From an uncultured Schlesneria sp. (GTDB lineage: Bacteria; Planctomycetota; Planctomycetia; Planctomycetales; Planctomycetaceae): 34,709 nt of DNA. The position numbers were made by a program, and so were the translations under genes. Below are positions 16,311-26,708 of the stretch, in pieces (within the stretch, counting starts at the first letter, position 1; the number at the start of each line of letters is the position of its first letter). Where the stretch lies: contig CAIMFH010000155.1 of assembly GCA_903840265.1 (NCBI GenBank), positions 1-34,709 of the forward strand, written 5' to 3'. Below the pieces are notes generated by a model. That model was not told where the DNA came from. It worked only from the letters and a program-made list of their open reading frames with translations, and did no database searches.

Positions 16311-16874
16311 TTAAGTCTGGGTTATCTCTGCTCGCGTGAATTTCGAGTCAACCTTGTCGGCCACCTCCTTGAAGAACCAATGCAACGGTTCGCGCTCTTT
16401 CCCAGGCGTGCACCCATCAATAATGTTGAACGCCAGAAACAGATCCCAATCACGGATCTGCCCCAACAAGTTTTCAAATCGCTGTTTGTTGTAACTCCCT
16501 TTGCTCGCGAACTGTCGCCATAGTGCGAATGGCTCGTCATGGTATTGCACCATCGCCAATAAGTCTTGATCCCCACAGAACTCGGCGAGAAACGACCGCG
16601 CGAGTGATGCGTGACTGGCCGGGTCGCTGATCGCCACGTTCTCTTTGGCGGCGGCCTTAAATGAATCGTGAGTATGAATCAGCAGCTTCAGCTTCCAGTA
16701 TTCGATCTCAGAAAGGCGCGGCTTCAGTCGTTCCAGATTCGGTTCGATCTCAGCAATATGAGCCCGTACGGTCCCCTCGGGATGCCCCGGCCGCGGTTCA
16801 CCCCAATCTAAATTCTGTAGGTACCGCGCATCAACAATGACACGCTGAAAGATCTCTTCGTAGTCCAACGTCAA
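16311..16874 (-). CDS. HD-domain-like protein, possible phosphohydrolase
   Basis: A 187-residue cytoplasmic protein. The spacing of His/Asp pairs suggests an HD fold: GTVRAHIAEIEP (His, residue ~38), LLIHTHDSFK (HD pair, ~67), MVQYHDEPFALW (HD pair, ~111) and FLAFNIIDG (Asp, ~151). HD proteins usually hydrolyse nucleotide or other phosphate esters with a bound metal. The substrate here cannot be read from sequence. No signal or membrane segment. It is transcribed away from the kdp operon. Confidence 0.75.
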   Translation of the reverse strand: MTLDYEEIFQRVIVDARYLQNLDWGEPRPGHPEGTVRAHIAEIEPNLERLKPRLSEIEYWKLKLLIHTHDSFKAAAKENVAISDPASHASLARSFLAEFCGDQDLLAMVQYHDEPFALWRQFASKGSYNKQRFENLLGQIRDWDLFLAFNIIDGCTPGKEREPLHWFFKEVADKVDSKFTRAEITQT

Positions 16875-16959
16875 CTCCTCACAATCTTCGTAGGTTTTGC
16901 TTCAGCATAACTCTTCGTTCTCCGCGCCACGCTGAATCATCACCTTCAGCTCTGCTCGG

Positions 16960-16999
16960 GGTGCCACGGTTTTGGAGTCTTCGACAAGGCCGTGTCTTC
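16960..16999 (+). repeat. Repeat family C copy upstream of kdp
   Basis: GGTGCCACGGTTTTGGAGTC followed by TTCGACAAGGCCGTGTCTTC, almost identical to the copy at 1246-1285. It lies in the 372-base gap between the HD-like gene and the kdp operon, well upstream of the phased TTTAC array. Confidence 0.8.
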
Positions 17000-17142
17000 T
17001 CTCGCATCAGCGACGTATCTCTCGTGACTGACACGGGGCCGGGAAATCACCTTCTACCGGTCTGAACCGGCACCCATCCCTGATCTTGCTTCGACACCAA
17101 ATCGTGGCGTTCGGTTCACTTCTGGGCACAACTTCACCCGTC

Positions 17143-17190
17143 TTTACACTTCCCTTACACCGCGGACCTCTCTTTTTACCCCCATTTTAC
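17143..17190 (+). promoter_or_regulatory. Candidate KdpE operator: four helically phased TTTAC direct repeats
   Basis: TTTAC-type half-sites begin at 17143 (TTTACAC), 17154 (CTTACAC), 17175 (TTTACC) and 17186 (TTTACG), spaced 11, 21 and 11 bases, i.e. all on the same face of the helix. OmpR/PhoB-family regulators bind direct repeats with 11-base spacing, and KdpE (encoded at 25192) belongs to that family. The array ends 57 bases before the first small kdp gene. Binding is inferred from pattern and position. Confidence 0.55.
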
Positions 17191-17246
17191 GTGGACTCGT
17201 CTACGATTCCGACGACTAGATTACTGTTCGTTCTAAGGAGTCAGTC

Positions 17247-17336
17247 GTGGATCTTGTCGTGTTAGCTGCTGTGGTCGGTTTCAGCGTGCTCAGCCTGGTG
17301 CTGATCGCCTGTTGCCGCTTATTGGAAGGGCGTTGA
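17247..17336 (+). CDS. 29-residue membrane peptide at the head of the kdp operon
   Basis: GTG 17247 is preceded by a perfect AAGGAG six bases upstream. The product is one hydrophobic helix (VVLAAVVGFSVLSLVLIA) followed by a short basic tail ending CRLLEGR. It stops one base before the kdpF ATG, so the two are probably co-translated. It resembles single-helix small frames that often precede kdpF in other bacteria; I am not aware of an assigned function. A role as an additional small Kdp subunit is inference. Confidence 0.7.
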   Translation: MDLVVLAAVVGFSVLSLVLIACCRLLEGR

Positions 17337-17337
17337 G

Positions 17338-17430
17338 ATGGACGTCATGGACATTCTTTCGATCGTGCTGGCCGTCGGCCTGCTGTTGTATCTGCTGTTC
17401 GCGATGCTGTGCCCGGAGCGATTCTCATGA
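17338..17430 (+). CDS. kdpF: KdpF, small subunit of the K+-transporting ATPase
   Basis: A 30-residue single-helix protein, [20 protein letters not shown] followed by LCPERFS. The Y-L-x-x-A-x-x-x-P-E-x-F pattern is the KdpF signature. It is known to stabilise the KdpABC complex in the inner membrane. The stop overlaps the kdpA start (ATGA), showing translational coupling. Confidence 0.92.
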   Translation: MDVMDILSIVLAVGLLLYLLFAMLCPERFS

Positions 17431-19181
17431 ATACTTATGCTGCGATCGAAATCGCCGTCTTCTTTGTGATCCTGCTGGCACTGGTCAAGCCGCTGGGTCT
17501 GTACATGGCCCGGGTCTATCAGGGAACTCCCTGCGGACTGAATCAGGTGCTGCTGCCTGTGGAACGCCTGATTTATCGATTGAGCGGCGTTCGCCCCGAC
17601 AGCGAAATGACGTGGCAGCGTTATGCCGTCGCCATGCTGCTCTTTAACCTGTTCGGCCTGCTCGCCGTGTATGGGATTCAGCGTGCACAAGGTTTGCTGC
17701 CACTGAATCCACAACATCTCGGTGCCGTCTCGCCGGATCTGGCATTGAACACCGCGGTCAGCTTTGCGTCCAACACAAACTGGCAGGCCTATAGCGGAGA
17801 ATCGACACTCAGCTACCTGTCGCAGATGCTGGGACTGACTGTGCAGAACTTCCTGTCTGCTGCCACTGGCATGGCGGTCCTGGTCGCGTTCATTCGGGGA
17901 CTGACCAGACAGAAGGTGGCCGAGATCGGCAACTTCTGGGTCGATGTGACACGCAGCACGCTGTACATCCTGCTGCCATTGTCATTCGTACTGGCAATCG
18001 CGTTGGTATCACAGGGCGTCGTCCAATCCTTCGGCCCGGCCATCGACGTGACAACCGTCACAGCCTCGACAGACGCCGAAGGCAAGCCGATTCAGACTCA
18101 GCAGATTCCGCAGGGACCGGCCGCGTCTCAAATCGCGATTAAGCAACTGGGAACAAACGGGGGCGGCTTCTTCGGAGTGAATTCAGCACACCCGCTGGAA
18201 AACCCCACGCCGCTGAGCAACTTCCTGCAAGTGCTGGCGATCCTGTTGGTTCCAGCCGCCCTCTGCTACACGTTCGGGGATCTGGTCGGTGACACTCGCC
18301 AAGGTTGGACGTTGTTGGCCAGCATGCTGTTGGTCTTCGTGCCGTTGCTCGCGTTGGGCCTGTGGGCCGAATCCGTCGGCAACCCGCGGCTAGCGGACCT
18401 GGGTGTTGATGCCAATGCCTCCCTGCTGCAAAGCGGCGGGAACCTGGAAGGGAAAGAAGTCCGCTTCGGAGTGGGAGCTTCCGTCCTCTGGTCTGCTGCA
18501 ACGACGGCCGCCTCGAACGGCAGTGTGAACGCCATGCACGACTCCTTCACGCCATTGGGTGGCCTGGTTCCGATGTTGTTGATGCAACTTGGTGAAGTCA
18601 TCTTTGGTGGTGTCGGCAGTGGTCTATATGGCTTGCTGATCTTCGCGATTGTCGCCGTCTTTATCGCTGGCCTGATGGTCGGACGGACTCCGGAATATCT
18701 CGGTAAGAAGATTGAAGCGTTTGAAATGAAGATGGCAGCCCTCGTCATTCTGATTCCACCCACCATCGTGTTGGCGGGGACAGCACTCGCTGTTTCCTTT
18801 GATGCAGGGCGAGCGGCCGTCACGAACCCGGGCCCGCACGGATTTAGTCAGATTCTGTATGCCCTGTCATCCGCCGGCAACAACAACGGTAGTGCGTTTG
18901 CCGGACTGGGAGTCAACAACGTCTTTTACAACTCGCTGCTGGCGATTGCGATGTTTGGGTCTCGCTTCTGGTTGATCATTCCCGTCCTGGCGATCGCAGG
19001 ATCGCTGGCACGCAAGAAACAAGTTCCGATTTCGGCGGGCACCCTCCCCACGCATACCCCCCTGTTCGTGGTCTTGCTCGCCGGAATCGTGGTTCTCGTA
19101 GGAGCGTTGACGTTTGTTCCCGCCCTGGCGTTGGGACCAATCGCCGAACACATGCAATTGCTAAGCAATAGTGCGCCATGA
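17427..19181 (+). CDS. kdpA: KdpA, K+-binding and channel-like subunit
   Basis: A 584-residue inner-membrane protein of the Trk/Ktr/HKT superfamily, carrying K+ through the high-affinity Kdp pump. All four selectivity-filter segments are visible: [12 protein letters not shown] (~115), [15 protein letters not shown] (~244), [12 protein letters not shown] (~363) and [12 protein letters not shown] (~484). Length is normal and about ten hydrophobic segments occur. ATG 17427 overlaps the kdpF stop; an in-frame GTG at 17409 lies inside kdpF and is not preferred. Unusually, it is followed by 281 non-coding bases before kdpB. Confidence 0.98.
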   Translation: MNTYAAIEIAVFFVILLALVKPLGLYMARVYQGTPCGLNQVLLPVERLIYRLSGVRPDSEMTWQRYAVAMLLFNLFGLLAVYGIQRAQGLLPLNPQHLGAVSPDLALNTAVSFASNTNWQAYSGESTLSYLSQMLGLTVQNFLSAATGMAVLVAFIRGLTRQKVAEIGNFWVDVTRSTLYILLPLSFVLAIALVSQGVVQSFGPAIDVTTVTASTDAEGKPIQTQQIPQGPAASQIAIKQLGTNGGGFFGVNSAHPLENPTPLSNFLQVLAILLVPAALCYTFGDLVGDTRQGWTLLASMLLVFVPLLALGLWAESVGNPRLADLGVDANASLLQSGGNLEGKEVRFGVGASVLWSAATTAASNGSVNAMHDSFTPLGGLVPMLLMQLGEVIFGGVGSGLYGLLIFAIVAVFIAGLMVGRTPEYLGKKIEAFEMKMAALVILIPPTIVLAGTALAVSFDAGRAAVTNPGPHGFSQILYALSSAGNNNGSAFAGLGVNNVFYNSLLAIAMFGSRFWLIIPVLAIAGSLARKKQVPISAGTLPTHTPLFVVLLAGIVVLVGALTFVPALALGPIAEHMQLLSNSAP

Positions 19182-19201
19182 TCGCTTTGATCTGGGTGCC
19201 A

Positions 19202-19330
19202 CTGGCGACGGCTCTGCGTCGCCAGCGTGTTACCGACGTGGCAAAGGGCGAACAACGCATGAAGACACGGATTGTCACACAACTCCCCATGCGGCAGTGT
19301 GGCACGTCCCTGAGTCTTCGAAGGGCGTGG
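19202..19330. repeat. Palindromic repeats inserted between kdpA and kdpB
   Basis: A perfect 9-base hairpin (CTGGCGACG at 19202-19210, CGTCGCCAG at 19217-19225, loop GCTCTG) starts 20 bases after the kdpA stop. A half-copy of repeat family B at 19297-19330 is an exact 34-base match to 1362-1395. The remaining 131 bases before kdpB show no gene. The small in-frame remnants here translate repeat sequence. Confidence 0.8.
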
Positions 19331-19462
19331 TTTGCTGCACTCAGATCACAATCCCAACGGGCGAGCCACATGCCGGTCATCCGATTCGGCCATCATCCAT
19401 CACTGCTATTCGTCCACAAACCCTTAAATTCACTTTGTCATAACGAGAAATGAGAATCGATC

Positions 19463-21514
<2,052 letters not shown>

Positions 21515-21524
21515 GGCAAATATC

Positions 21525-22196
21525 ATGGAACCTATTCAATCAACAGGCCGTGGCTCGTCGGGCAATCCGGTCGCGAATCTCGATGGATCTCGCGAACAAG
21601 CCGGCGGCACAACCATCCTGACAGAGCTACAGCAGACAGTCATGCCAGCGCTGCTGCTCTTCCTGGTACTCACATTCGTGACCGGAGTGGTATATCCGCT
21701 GGCTGTCACCGTCGTCGCGCAATTGGCATTCTCCAGCGCCGCCAATGGAAGCTTGATCGGCGACCCGCAGCATCACATCGGTTCGGAACTCGTCGGCCAG
21801 TCCTTCACGGAACCGCGCTATTTCTGGGGACGACCTTCCGCGACCACACCCGCCTACAATGGACTGGGTGGCAGTGGATCAAACTTAGCAACGACAAACC
21901 CCGCCTTAATGGATGCCGTCAAAGATCGGATCGCTCGCTTGCACGCCGTCGACCCCGACAATGCCGCGAAAATCCCAGTCGATCTGGTCACAACATCTGC
22001 CTCGGGGTTAGATCCTCAGATCAGCCCCACCGCAGCACAGTACCAGGCCGGCCGAATTGCCCGAGAACGAGGCTTGCCACTCGAACAAGTCACGAAGCTC
22101 ATTGCTCAGCATACTCAGATGCCAACATTCGGCTTCCTCGGTCAACCGCGAGTCGATGTGCTTCGGTTGAATTTAAGCTTGGATGCATTGAAGTAA
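21525..22196 (+). CDS. kdpC: KdpC, assembly subunit of the K+-ATPase
   Basis: A 223-residue protein with one transmembrane helix (~residues 38-62, PALLLFLVLTFVTGVVYPLA) and a periplasmic domain. Family motifs: YFWGRPSATTPAYNGLGGSG, NLATTNPALMDAVKDRI, VTTSASGLDPQISPTAAQYQ and VLRLNLSLDAL. An N-terminal extension of about 30 polar residues (STGRGSSGNPVANLDGSREQ) precedes the helix and is longer than usual. The start ATG 21525 lies shortly after the kdpB stop. Confidence 0.97.
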   Translation: MEPIQSTGRGSSGNPVANLDGSREQAGGTTILTELQQTVMPALLLFLVLTFVTGVVYPLAVTVVAQLAFSSAANGSLIGDPQHHIGSELVGQSFTEPRYFWGRPSATTPAYNGLGGSGSNLATTNPALMDAVKDRIARLHAVDPDNAAKIPVDLVTTSASGLDPQISPTAAQYQAGRIARERGLPLEQVTKLIAQHTQMPTFGFLGQPRVDVLRLNLSLDALK

Positions 22197-22226
22197 TCCC
22201 CGTTCATGGTCAATCAAAACCCGTGC

Positions 22227-22256
22227 CACTGCTTGGCCGCTTCGGGACAAGCAGTG
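22227..22256. repeat. Hairpin repeat between kdpC and kdpD
   Basis: CACTGCTTG (22227-22235) pairs perfectly with CAAGCAGTG (22248-22256) around a 12-base loop (GCCGCTTCGGGA). No T-tract follows. It sits in the 275-base kdpC-kdpD gap, which otherwise shows no gene, and may separate expression of the transporter from that of the sensor. Confidence 0.7.
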
Positions 22257-22471
22257 CGCTTTGGGACACTTGCGATCACTATCCGAGCCTGTAAAACAAT
22301 GGACCCTTTCTCTTAACTCCGATCCGTGTCCCTCTGTGTCAATCCGTGGCTCGCCTTTCCTCTCCCCGTTATTCGAAATGACCGATCCAGTGTCACGCCA
22401 CTCGTGATAGAATCCTGGAACGTTCCTCACCGCAAACAATCAACCCCGGCTCGCAATTTAGATCCATCTTC

Positions 22472-25177
22472 ATGAGTGACGATCGCCCCGATCCCGACTC
22501 GTTGCTCGCCAAAGTCACGGCAGCCGAAGCGGCCGCACGCCGTGGTCGTTTGAAAATCTTTTTCGGAATGGCACCAGGGGTCGGCAAGACCTACGCCATG
22601 CTGGAAGCGGCCCGTAAGGCAGCTGGCGAGGGCGTCGACTTAGTCGTCGGCTATCTGGAACCCCACGCGCGCCCTGAGACGTACGCCCTGCTGATGGGAC
22701 TGGATCTAATCCCCTGCAGAATCGTCGACTATCGTGGCCGACGAATCGAAGAGTTTGATCTGGAAGCAACGCTGGCTCGCAAGCCACAAGTTGTCGTGGT
22801 CGACGAATTGGCTCACTCGAACGCCGAAGGTTCGATCCATCCGAAGCGATGGCAAGATGTCGAAGACTTGCTCGCCGCCGGAATCAGCGTCTACACGACC
22901 ATCAACGTGCAGCATCTGGAGAGTTTGAATGACGTGATCTCGCAGGTTACCTCCATTCCAGTTCGAGAAACCGTTCCCGATCGCCTTTTCGAAGATGCGG
23001 ACGAAGTCGAACTGGTGGACATCTCACCTGACGATCTGATCACGCGGCTACGCGAAGGGAAGGTGTATGTCTCCGAACAGGCGGCCCGCGCCTTGGAGAG
23101 CTTCTTTCGCAAGGGAAATTTGATTGCCCTGCGCGAACTCGCCCTGCGGAAGACCGCGGATCGAGTCGGCGCCGAAGCCGTTGACTATCGCCAGTCGCAT
23201 GAAGTCGATCGGATCTGGCCGACGTCCGATCGTCTGCTGGTCTGCGTGGGACCAAGTCCCATGTCGGCCCGCTTGATTCGAGCGACTCGACGAATGGCGG
23301 CCAGCCTCCGCGCTCCGTGGATCGCGCTGCACGTGGAACTCGACACACAGCATCACCTGGGGCCCGCTGACCAACAGCGGTTGGACGCGAATCTGAAACT
23401 GGCCGAAGAGCTGGGTGCGACCGTCGCCACGATTCCCGGGCATTCATTCGCACCAACGGTCATCGAATACTGCCACCGACAGAACGTGACGCGCATCATT
23501 GCCGGCAAGCCGCTGCATTCACGCTGGCTCGACTGGTGGCGCGGCTCGCTGGTGACGGAATTGATTCGCGAGAGCGGTGATGTCGATGTCTATATCATCA
23601 GCGGCGAAACAGGGGAAACAGCTCATACCACTCGTGAAACTGCTGCTCGTCCACCATTCGCGTGGCAATCTTACCTGTTTTCGATCGTCACCGTTTTCAT
23701 CTGCACTTTGATCTCATTGGGTCTGGCACCGCTCTTCGAACCAACAAATCTGGCCATGATTTACCTGGCCGGAGTCGTCGTCGTCGCGCTGATCAGCGGA
23801 CGAGGCCCCTCGATACTCGCGACCGTCCTGGGGGTCGCCGTCTTCGACATGTGGTTCGTCGCCCCCTTCGGCACATTCGTAGTGGGCGATTCACAGTATC
23901 TGCTGACATTCATCATCATGATGTTGACCGGCTTGATCATCAGCGAACTCACCGCCCGAGTCCGCTCGCATTCGCAACGGCAATGGGAGCGCGAGCAACG
24001 AACGGTAGCACTGTACGCCCTCAGCAAGGAGCTTTCGTCCTTGCCAAACAGAGAAACGGTTCTGGAAAAGAGTCGCCGGATGATCAAGCAGGCTTTGGAT
24101 TGCGATGTGTGGATCATCGGTCGTGAAATCGCTCTCGATCCACACTCGATCGAGGCCAATGCCCTGGGACTTCCGGAGTCGGATATCGGCGTGATCCGCT
24201 GGGTGTTCGAGAACAATCGGCCCGCCGGTCGTGGGACTGATACCCTACCCGGGACCGCCACGACATACTTGCCGCTCACCTCCAGCAGCGGTGTGCTGGG
24301 AGTCCTTGGTGTTCAACCTACAGAAGCGGCTCCACTAGGGTTGGCGCAACGAGACCTCTTGCAGGCCTTCGTCGCACAAATAGTCGGAGCGTTGGAACGA
24401 TGTCGGCTCGCGGAGCTGGCCGAAGAGACTCGACTGCAGATTCAGACCGAGCGACTCCGGAATTCACTGCTAAGCACGGTCTCGCACGACTTGCGAACCC
24501 CATTGGCAACGATCACCGGGGCAGCCAGTGCGCTGGTCATTCAGACATCCCTCAACGCAGAACAGCGTCGAGACCTCGCCGAGTCCATCGTCGACGAGTC
24601 TGACCGCCTGAATCGATTGGTCGGCAACCTGCTCGATCTGACTCGCCTCGAAGGCAATGCGATCGAGTTGAAAAAGGAACTGCAACCGATCGAGGAAGTG
24701 ATCGGAGTCGCCTTGAGTCGCATGGAGCGGGCGACTCGCGATCATCACATCACATTGCAAATTGACGACGATCTTCCGCCGGTCGCCATCGACGCGATGC
24801 TGATGCAGCAGGTGCTGATCAATCTGTTGGAGAACGCTTCAAAGTACTCGCCCGTGGGATCCACGATCGAATTAAAATGCTGGCATGAAGCGGACAATCT
24901 GATCATCGAAGTCTCCGATCGCGGTTCGGGCCTCCCCCCGGGTGAAGAACTGCGAATCTTTGAAAAGTTTCATCGAGTCGAAGGCCAAGCTCGATCAGGT
25001 AGCGGCGTCGGATTGGCAATCTGTCGTGGTGTCGTAGACCTGCACGGTGGCTCGATCACGGCCAGAAATCGGGTGGACGGAGGAACGGTACTTCACATCA
25101 GTCTCCCCTTGCCTGTGCACTCAGGGACATCATCAATAGAATCGATATCGTCGCCCGTTCCCAGCAATCAGACCTGA
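22472..25177 (+). CDS. kdpD: KdpD, sensor histidine kinase for K+ limitation
   Basis: A 901-residue membrane sensor. In order: KdpD N-terminal domain with Walker A GMAPGVGKTYAML (~30-43) and VVVDELAHSNAEG (~110); a universal-stress-protein-like domain (~250-370, MSARLIRATRRMAASLRAPW); four transmembrane helices (~395-500); a GAF-like domain (~520-650); HisKA with the phospho-acceptor His in STVSHDLRTPLATITG (~672); and HATPase_c with N-box INLLENASKYSP, DRGSGLPPGEEL and GSGVGLAICRGVV. Length is normal. ATG 22472 follows a 275-base gap, so it may have its own promoter. The TGA stop lies 14 bases before the kdpE ATG. Confidence 0.97.
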   Translation: MSDDRPDPDSLLAKVTAAEAAARRGRLKIFFGMAPGVGKTYAMLEAARKAAGEGVDLVVGYLEPHARPETYALLMGLDLIPCRIVDYRGRRIEEFDLEATLARKPQVVVVDELAHSNAEGSIHPKRWQDVEDLLAAGISVYTTINVQHLESLNDVISQVTSIPVRETVPDRLFEDADEVELVDISPDDLITRLREGKVYVSEQAARALESFFRKGNLIALRELALRKTADRVGAEAVDYRQSHEVDRIWPTSDRLLVCVGPSPMSARLIRATRRMAASLRAPWIALHVELDTQHHLGPADQQRLDANLKLAEELGATVATIPGHSFAPTVIEYCHRQNVTRIIAGKPLHSRWLDWWRGSLVTELIRESGDVDVYIISGETGETAHTTRETAARPPFAWQSYLFSIVTVFICTLISLGLAPLFEPTNLAMIYLAGVVVVALISGRGPSILATVLGVAVFDMWFVAPFGTFVVGDSQYLLTFIIMMLTGLIISELTARVRSHSQRQWEREQRTVALYALSKELSSLPNRETVLEKSRRMIKQALDCDVWIIGREIALDPHSIEANALGLPESDIGVIRWVFENNRPAGRGTDTLPGTATTYLPLTSSSGVLGVLGVQPTEAAPLGLAQRDLLQAFVAQIVGALERCRLAELAEETRLQIQTERLRNSLLSTVSHDLRTPLATITGAASALVIQTSLNAEQRRDLAESIVDESDRLNRLVGNLLDLTRLEGNAIELKKELQPIEEVIGVALSRMERATRDHHITLQIDDDLPPVAIDAMLMQQVLINLLENASKYSPVGSTIELKCWHEADNLIIEVSDRGSGLPPGEELRIFEKFHRVEGQARSGSGVGLAICRGVVDLHGGSITARNRVDGGTVLHISLPLPVHSGTSSIESISSPVPSNQT

Positions 25178-25191
25178 GGTCCGCGTTGTCG

Positions 25192-25893
25192 ATGCCATCA
25201 CAAGATCAACCCAGGATTCTGGTCATCGAAGATGAACTGCCGATCCGCAAGTTTCTAAGGATCTTGCTGGAATCGCAGGGCTTCGTCGTTACCGAGACCG
25301 ACACGGCTGCGAAAGGGATCGGCCATGCCGTCGCTGAGCCTCCTGATGCGGTCGTGCTGGACCTGGGCCTGCCGGACCGAGATGGACTGACTGTCATTCA
25401 GCAACTGCGGGAATGGTCTCAATTGCCGATCATCGTGCTCTCAGCACGCGGCCGTGAATCCGACAAGGTCGCGGCGCTCGATGCGGGTGCCGATGACTAT
25501 CTGACAAAGCCGTTTGGTGCCGGCGAATTCATGGCACGACTCAGAGTCGCCCTGCGCCATTCGTCTCGAGTGGCGACGGGGATCGAATCAGCTCCGTTTC
25601 AAGTCGGTGATCTCATGGTCGATCTCAGCCGGCGCGAGGTCACCCTGGGTGGCGAGTCCGTACGGTTGACTCCGACGGAGTATCGCCTGCTGGTGGTCCT
25701 GGTTCGCAATGCCGGAAAAGTGGTCACGCATCGCCAATTGCTGAAGGATGTCTGGGGACCAGACAGCGTTTCGGAAAACCAGTATCTACGTGTCTATATG
25801 GGCCAACTTCGCCGAAAACTCGAACACGACCCGGCTCGGCCGCAACATTTGAAGACCGAGCCCGGGGTCGGTTATCGCCTGATTGATGAATAG
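25192..25893 (+). CDS. kdpE: KdpE, OmpR/PhoB-type response regulator
   Basis: A 233-residue regulator. The receiver domain has acidic residues in VIEDE, the phospho-acceptor Asp57 in VVLDLGLPDRDGL and the conserved Lys in DDYLTKPFGA. The C-terminal winged helix contains RREVTLGGESVRLTPTEYRL and RVYMGQLRRKLEHDP. It should activate kdp transcription, probably at the phased repeats 17143-17190. A TTG at 25186 would fit the GAGGT ribosome site better (five bases) than ATG 25192 (eleven bases), so the start may be two codons earlier. Confidence 0.97.
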   Translation: MPSQDQPRILVIEDELPIRKFLRILLESQGFVVTETDTAAKGIGHAVAEPPDAVVLDLGLPDRDGLTVIQQLREWSQLPIIVLSARGRESDKVAALDAGADDYLTKPFGAGEFMARLRVALRHSSRVATGIESAPFQVGDLMVDLSRREVTLGGESVRLTPTEYRLLVVLVRNAGKVVTHRQLLKDVWGPDSVSENQYLRVYMGQLRRKLEHDPARPQHLKTEPGVGYRLIDE

Positions 25894-25949
25894 CCACTGG
25901 TCGAACGGCTGGCGACGCCTACAATCTGGCCAATAGGAAATTTCGCCAG

Positions 25950-26702
25950 ATGATCTCCACGCCATTATCGGATTCCGTCTCAGGTTGTTCGCAATTCTCG
26001 GATTGCGAATGGATCGTCTTTGACGCAGTCGGGACACTCATTACGCCGAACCCCTCGGTTTCGAAAGCCTATCACGACATCGGCCGCCGCTACGGATCGC
26101 AATTTGAGTTGGCTGAAGTCGGCGATCGCTTTCATGCGGCGTTTCGTCGTAGCGAAATGAACTTGTTTCCCGGTGCCCCTGCCAACAGGTACGCCACAAA
26201 CGATGCTGTCGAGGCGGCCCGCTGGCGATGGATTGTGGGTGAAGTCCTGTCCGATGCCACTGATCCAGACACTTGTTTTCAAGAACTATGGAACCACTTC
26301 GCTTACCCCTCCTCATGGGACTGCTATGACGACGCGGGTGATGCGATCAGCCGCCTCGCATCGGCAGGCTACCGGATGGCAATCGCCTCCAACTTCGATG
26401 GTCGGTTGCATCCCGTCTGCGACGGCCTGCCCCATCTCACGGCGATTGGTCATCGGATCGTTTCGGCCAGTGTTCAGTTTCGGAAGCCTGCCCCGGAATT
26501 CTATCGCCAGATTGTCCACGTCTGTGGATGCCAGCCCCATCAGATCCTGATGGTCGGCGACGACTACGAACATGATGTCCTCGCACCTCGAACCGCCGGC
26601 TTTCAAGCATTGCACCTCGACCGCAAGCAACGCGGTGATGGCACCGGCTTGGTATCACTCACCGAGTTTGCCGACATGCTGATCTCTCCCCCGCGAACTT
26701 GA
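25950..26702 (+). CDS. HAD-superfamily hydrolase, HDHD3/REG-2-like
   Basis: A 250-residue haloacid-dehalogenase-fold protein. Motif I is FDAVGTLI: the nucleophile Asp is present, but the usual second acidic residue (DxD) is Val, as in the HDHD3-like group. Motif II is IASNFD, motif III RKPAPEFY and motif IV VGDDYEHD. The cap domain lies between residues ~35 and 130 (RRYGSQFELAEVGDRFHAAF). A phosphatase role on a small metabolite is likely but unassigned. It starts 56 bases after kdpE and ends six bases before the convergent oxidoreductase gene. Confidence 0.88.
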   Translation: MISTPLSDSVSGCSQFSDCEWIVFDAVGTLITPNPSVSKAYHDIGRRYGSQFELAEVGDRFHAAFRRSEMNLFPGAPANRYATNDAVEAARWRWIVGEVLSDATDPDTCFQELWNHFAYPSSWDCYDDAGDAISRLASAGYRMAIASNFDGRLHPVCDGLPHLTAIGHRIVSASVQFRKPAPEFYRQIVHVCGCQPHQILMVGDDYEHDVLAPRTAGFQALHLDRKQRGDGTGLVSLTEFADMLISPPRT

Positions 26703-26708
26703 TTTGCG

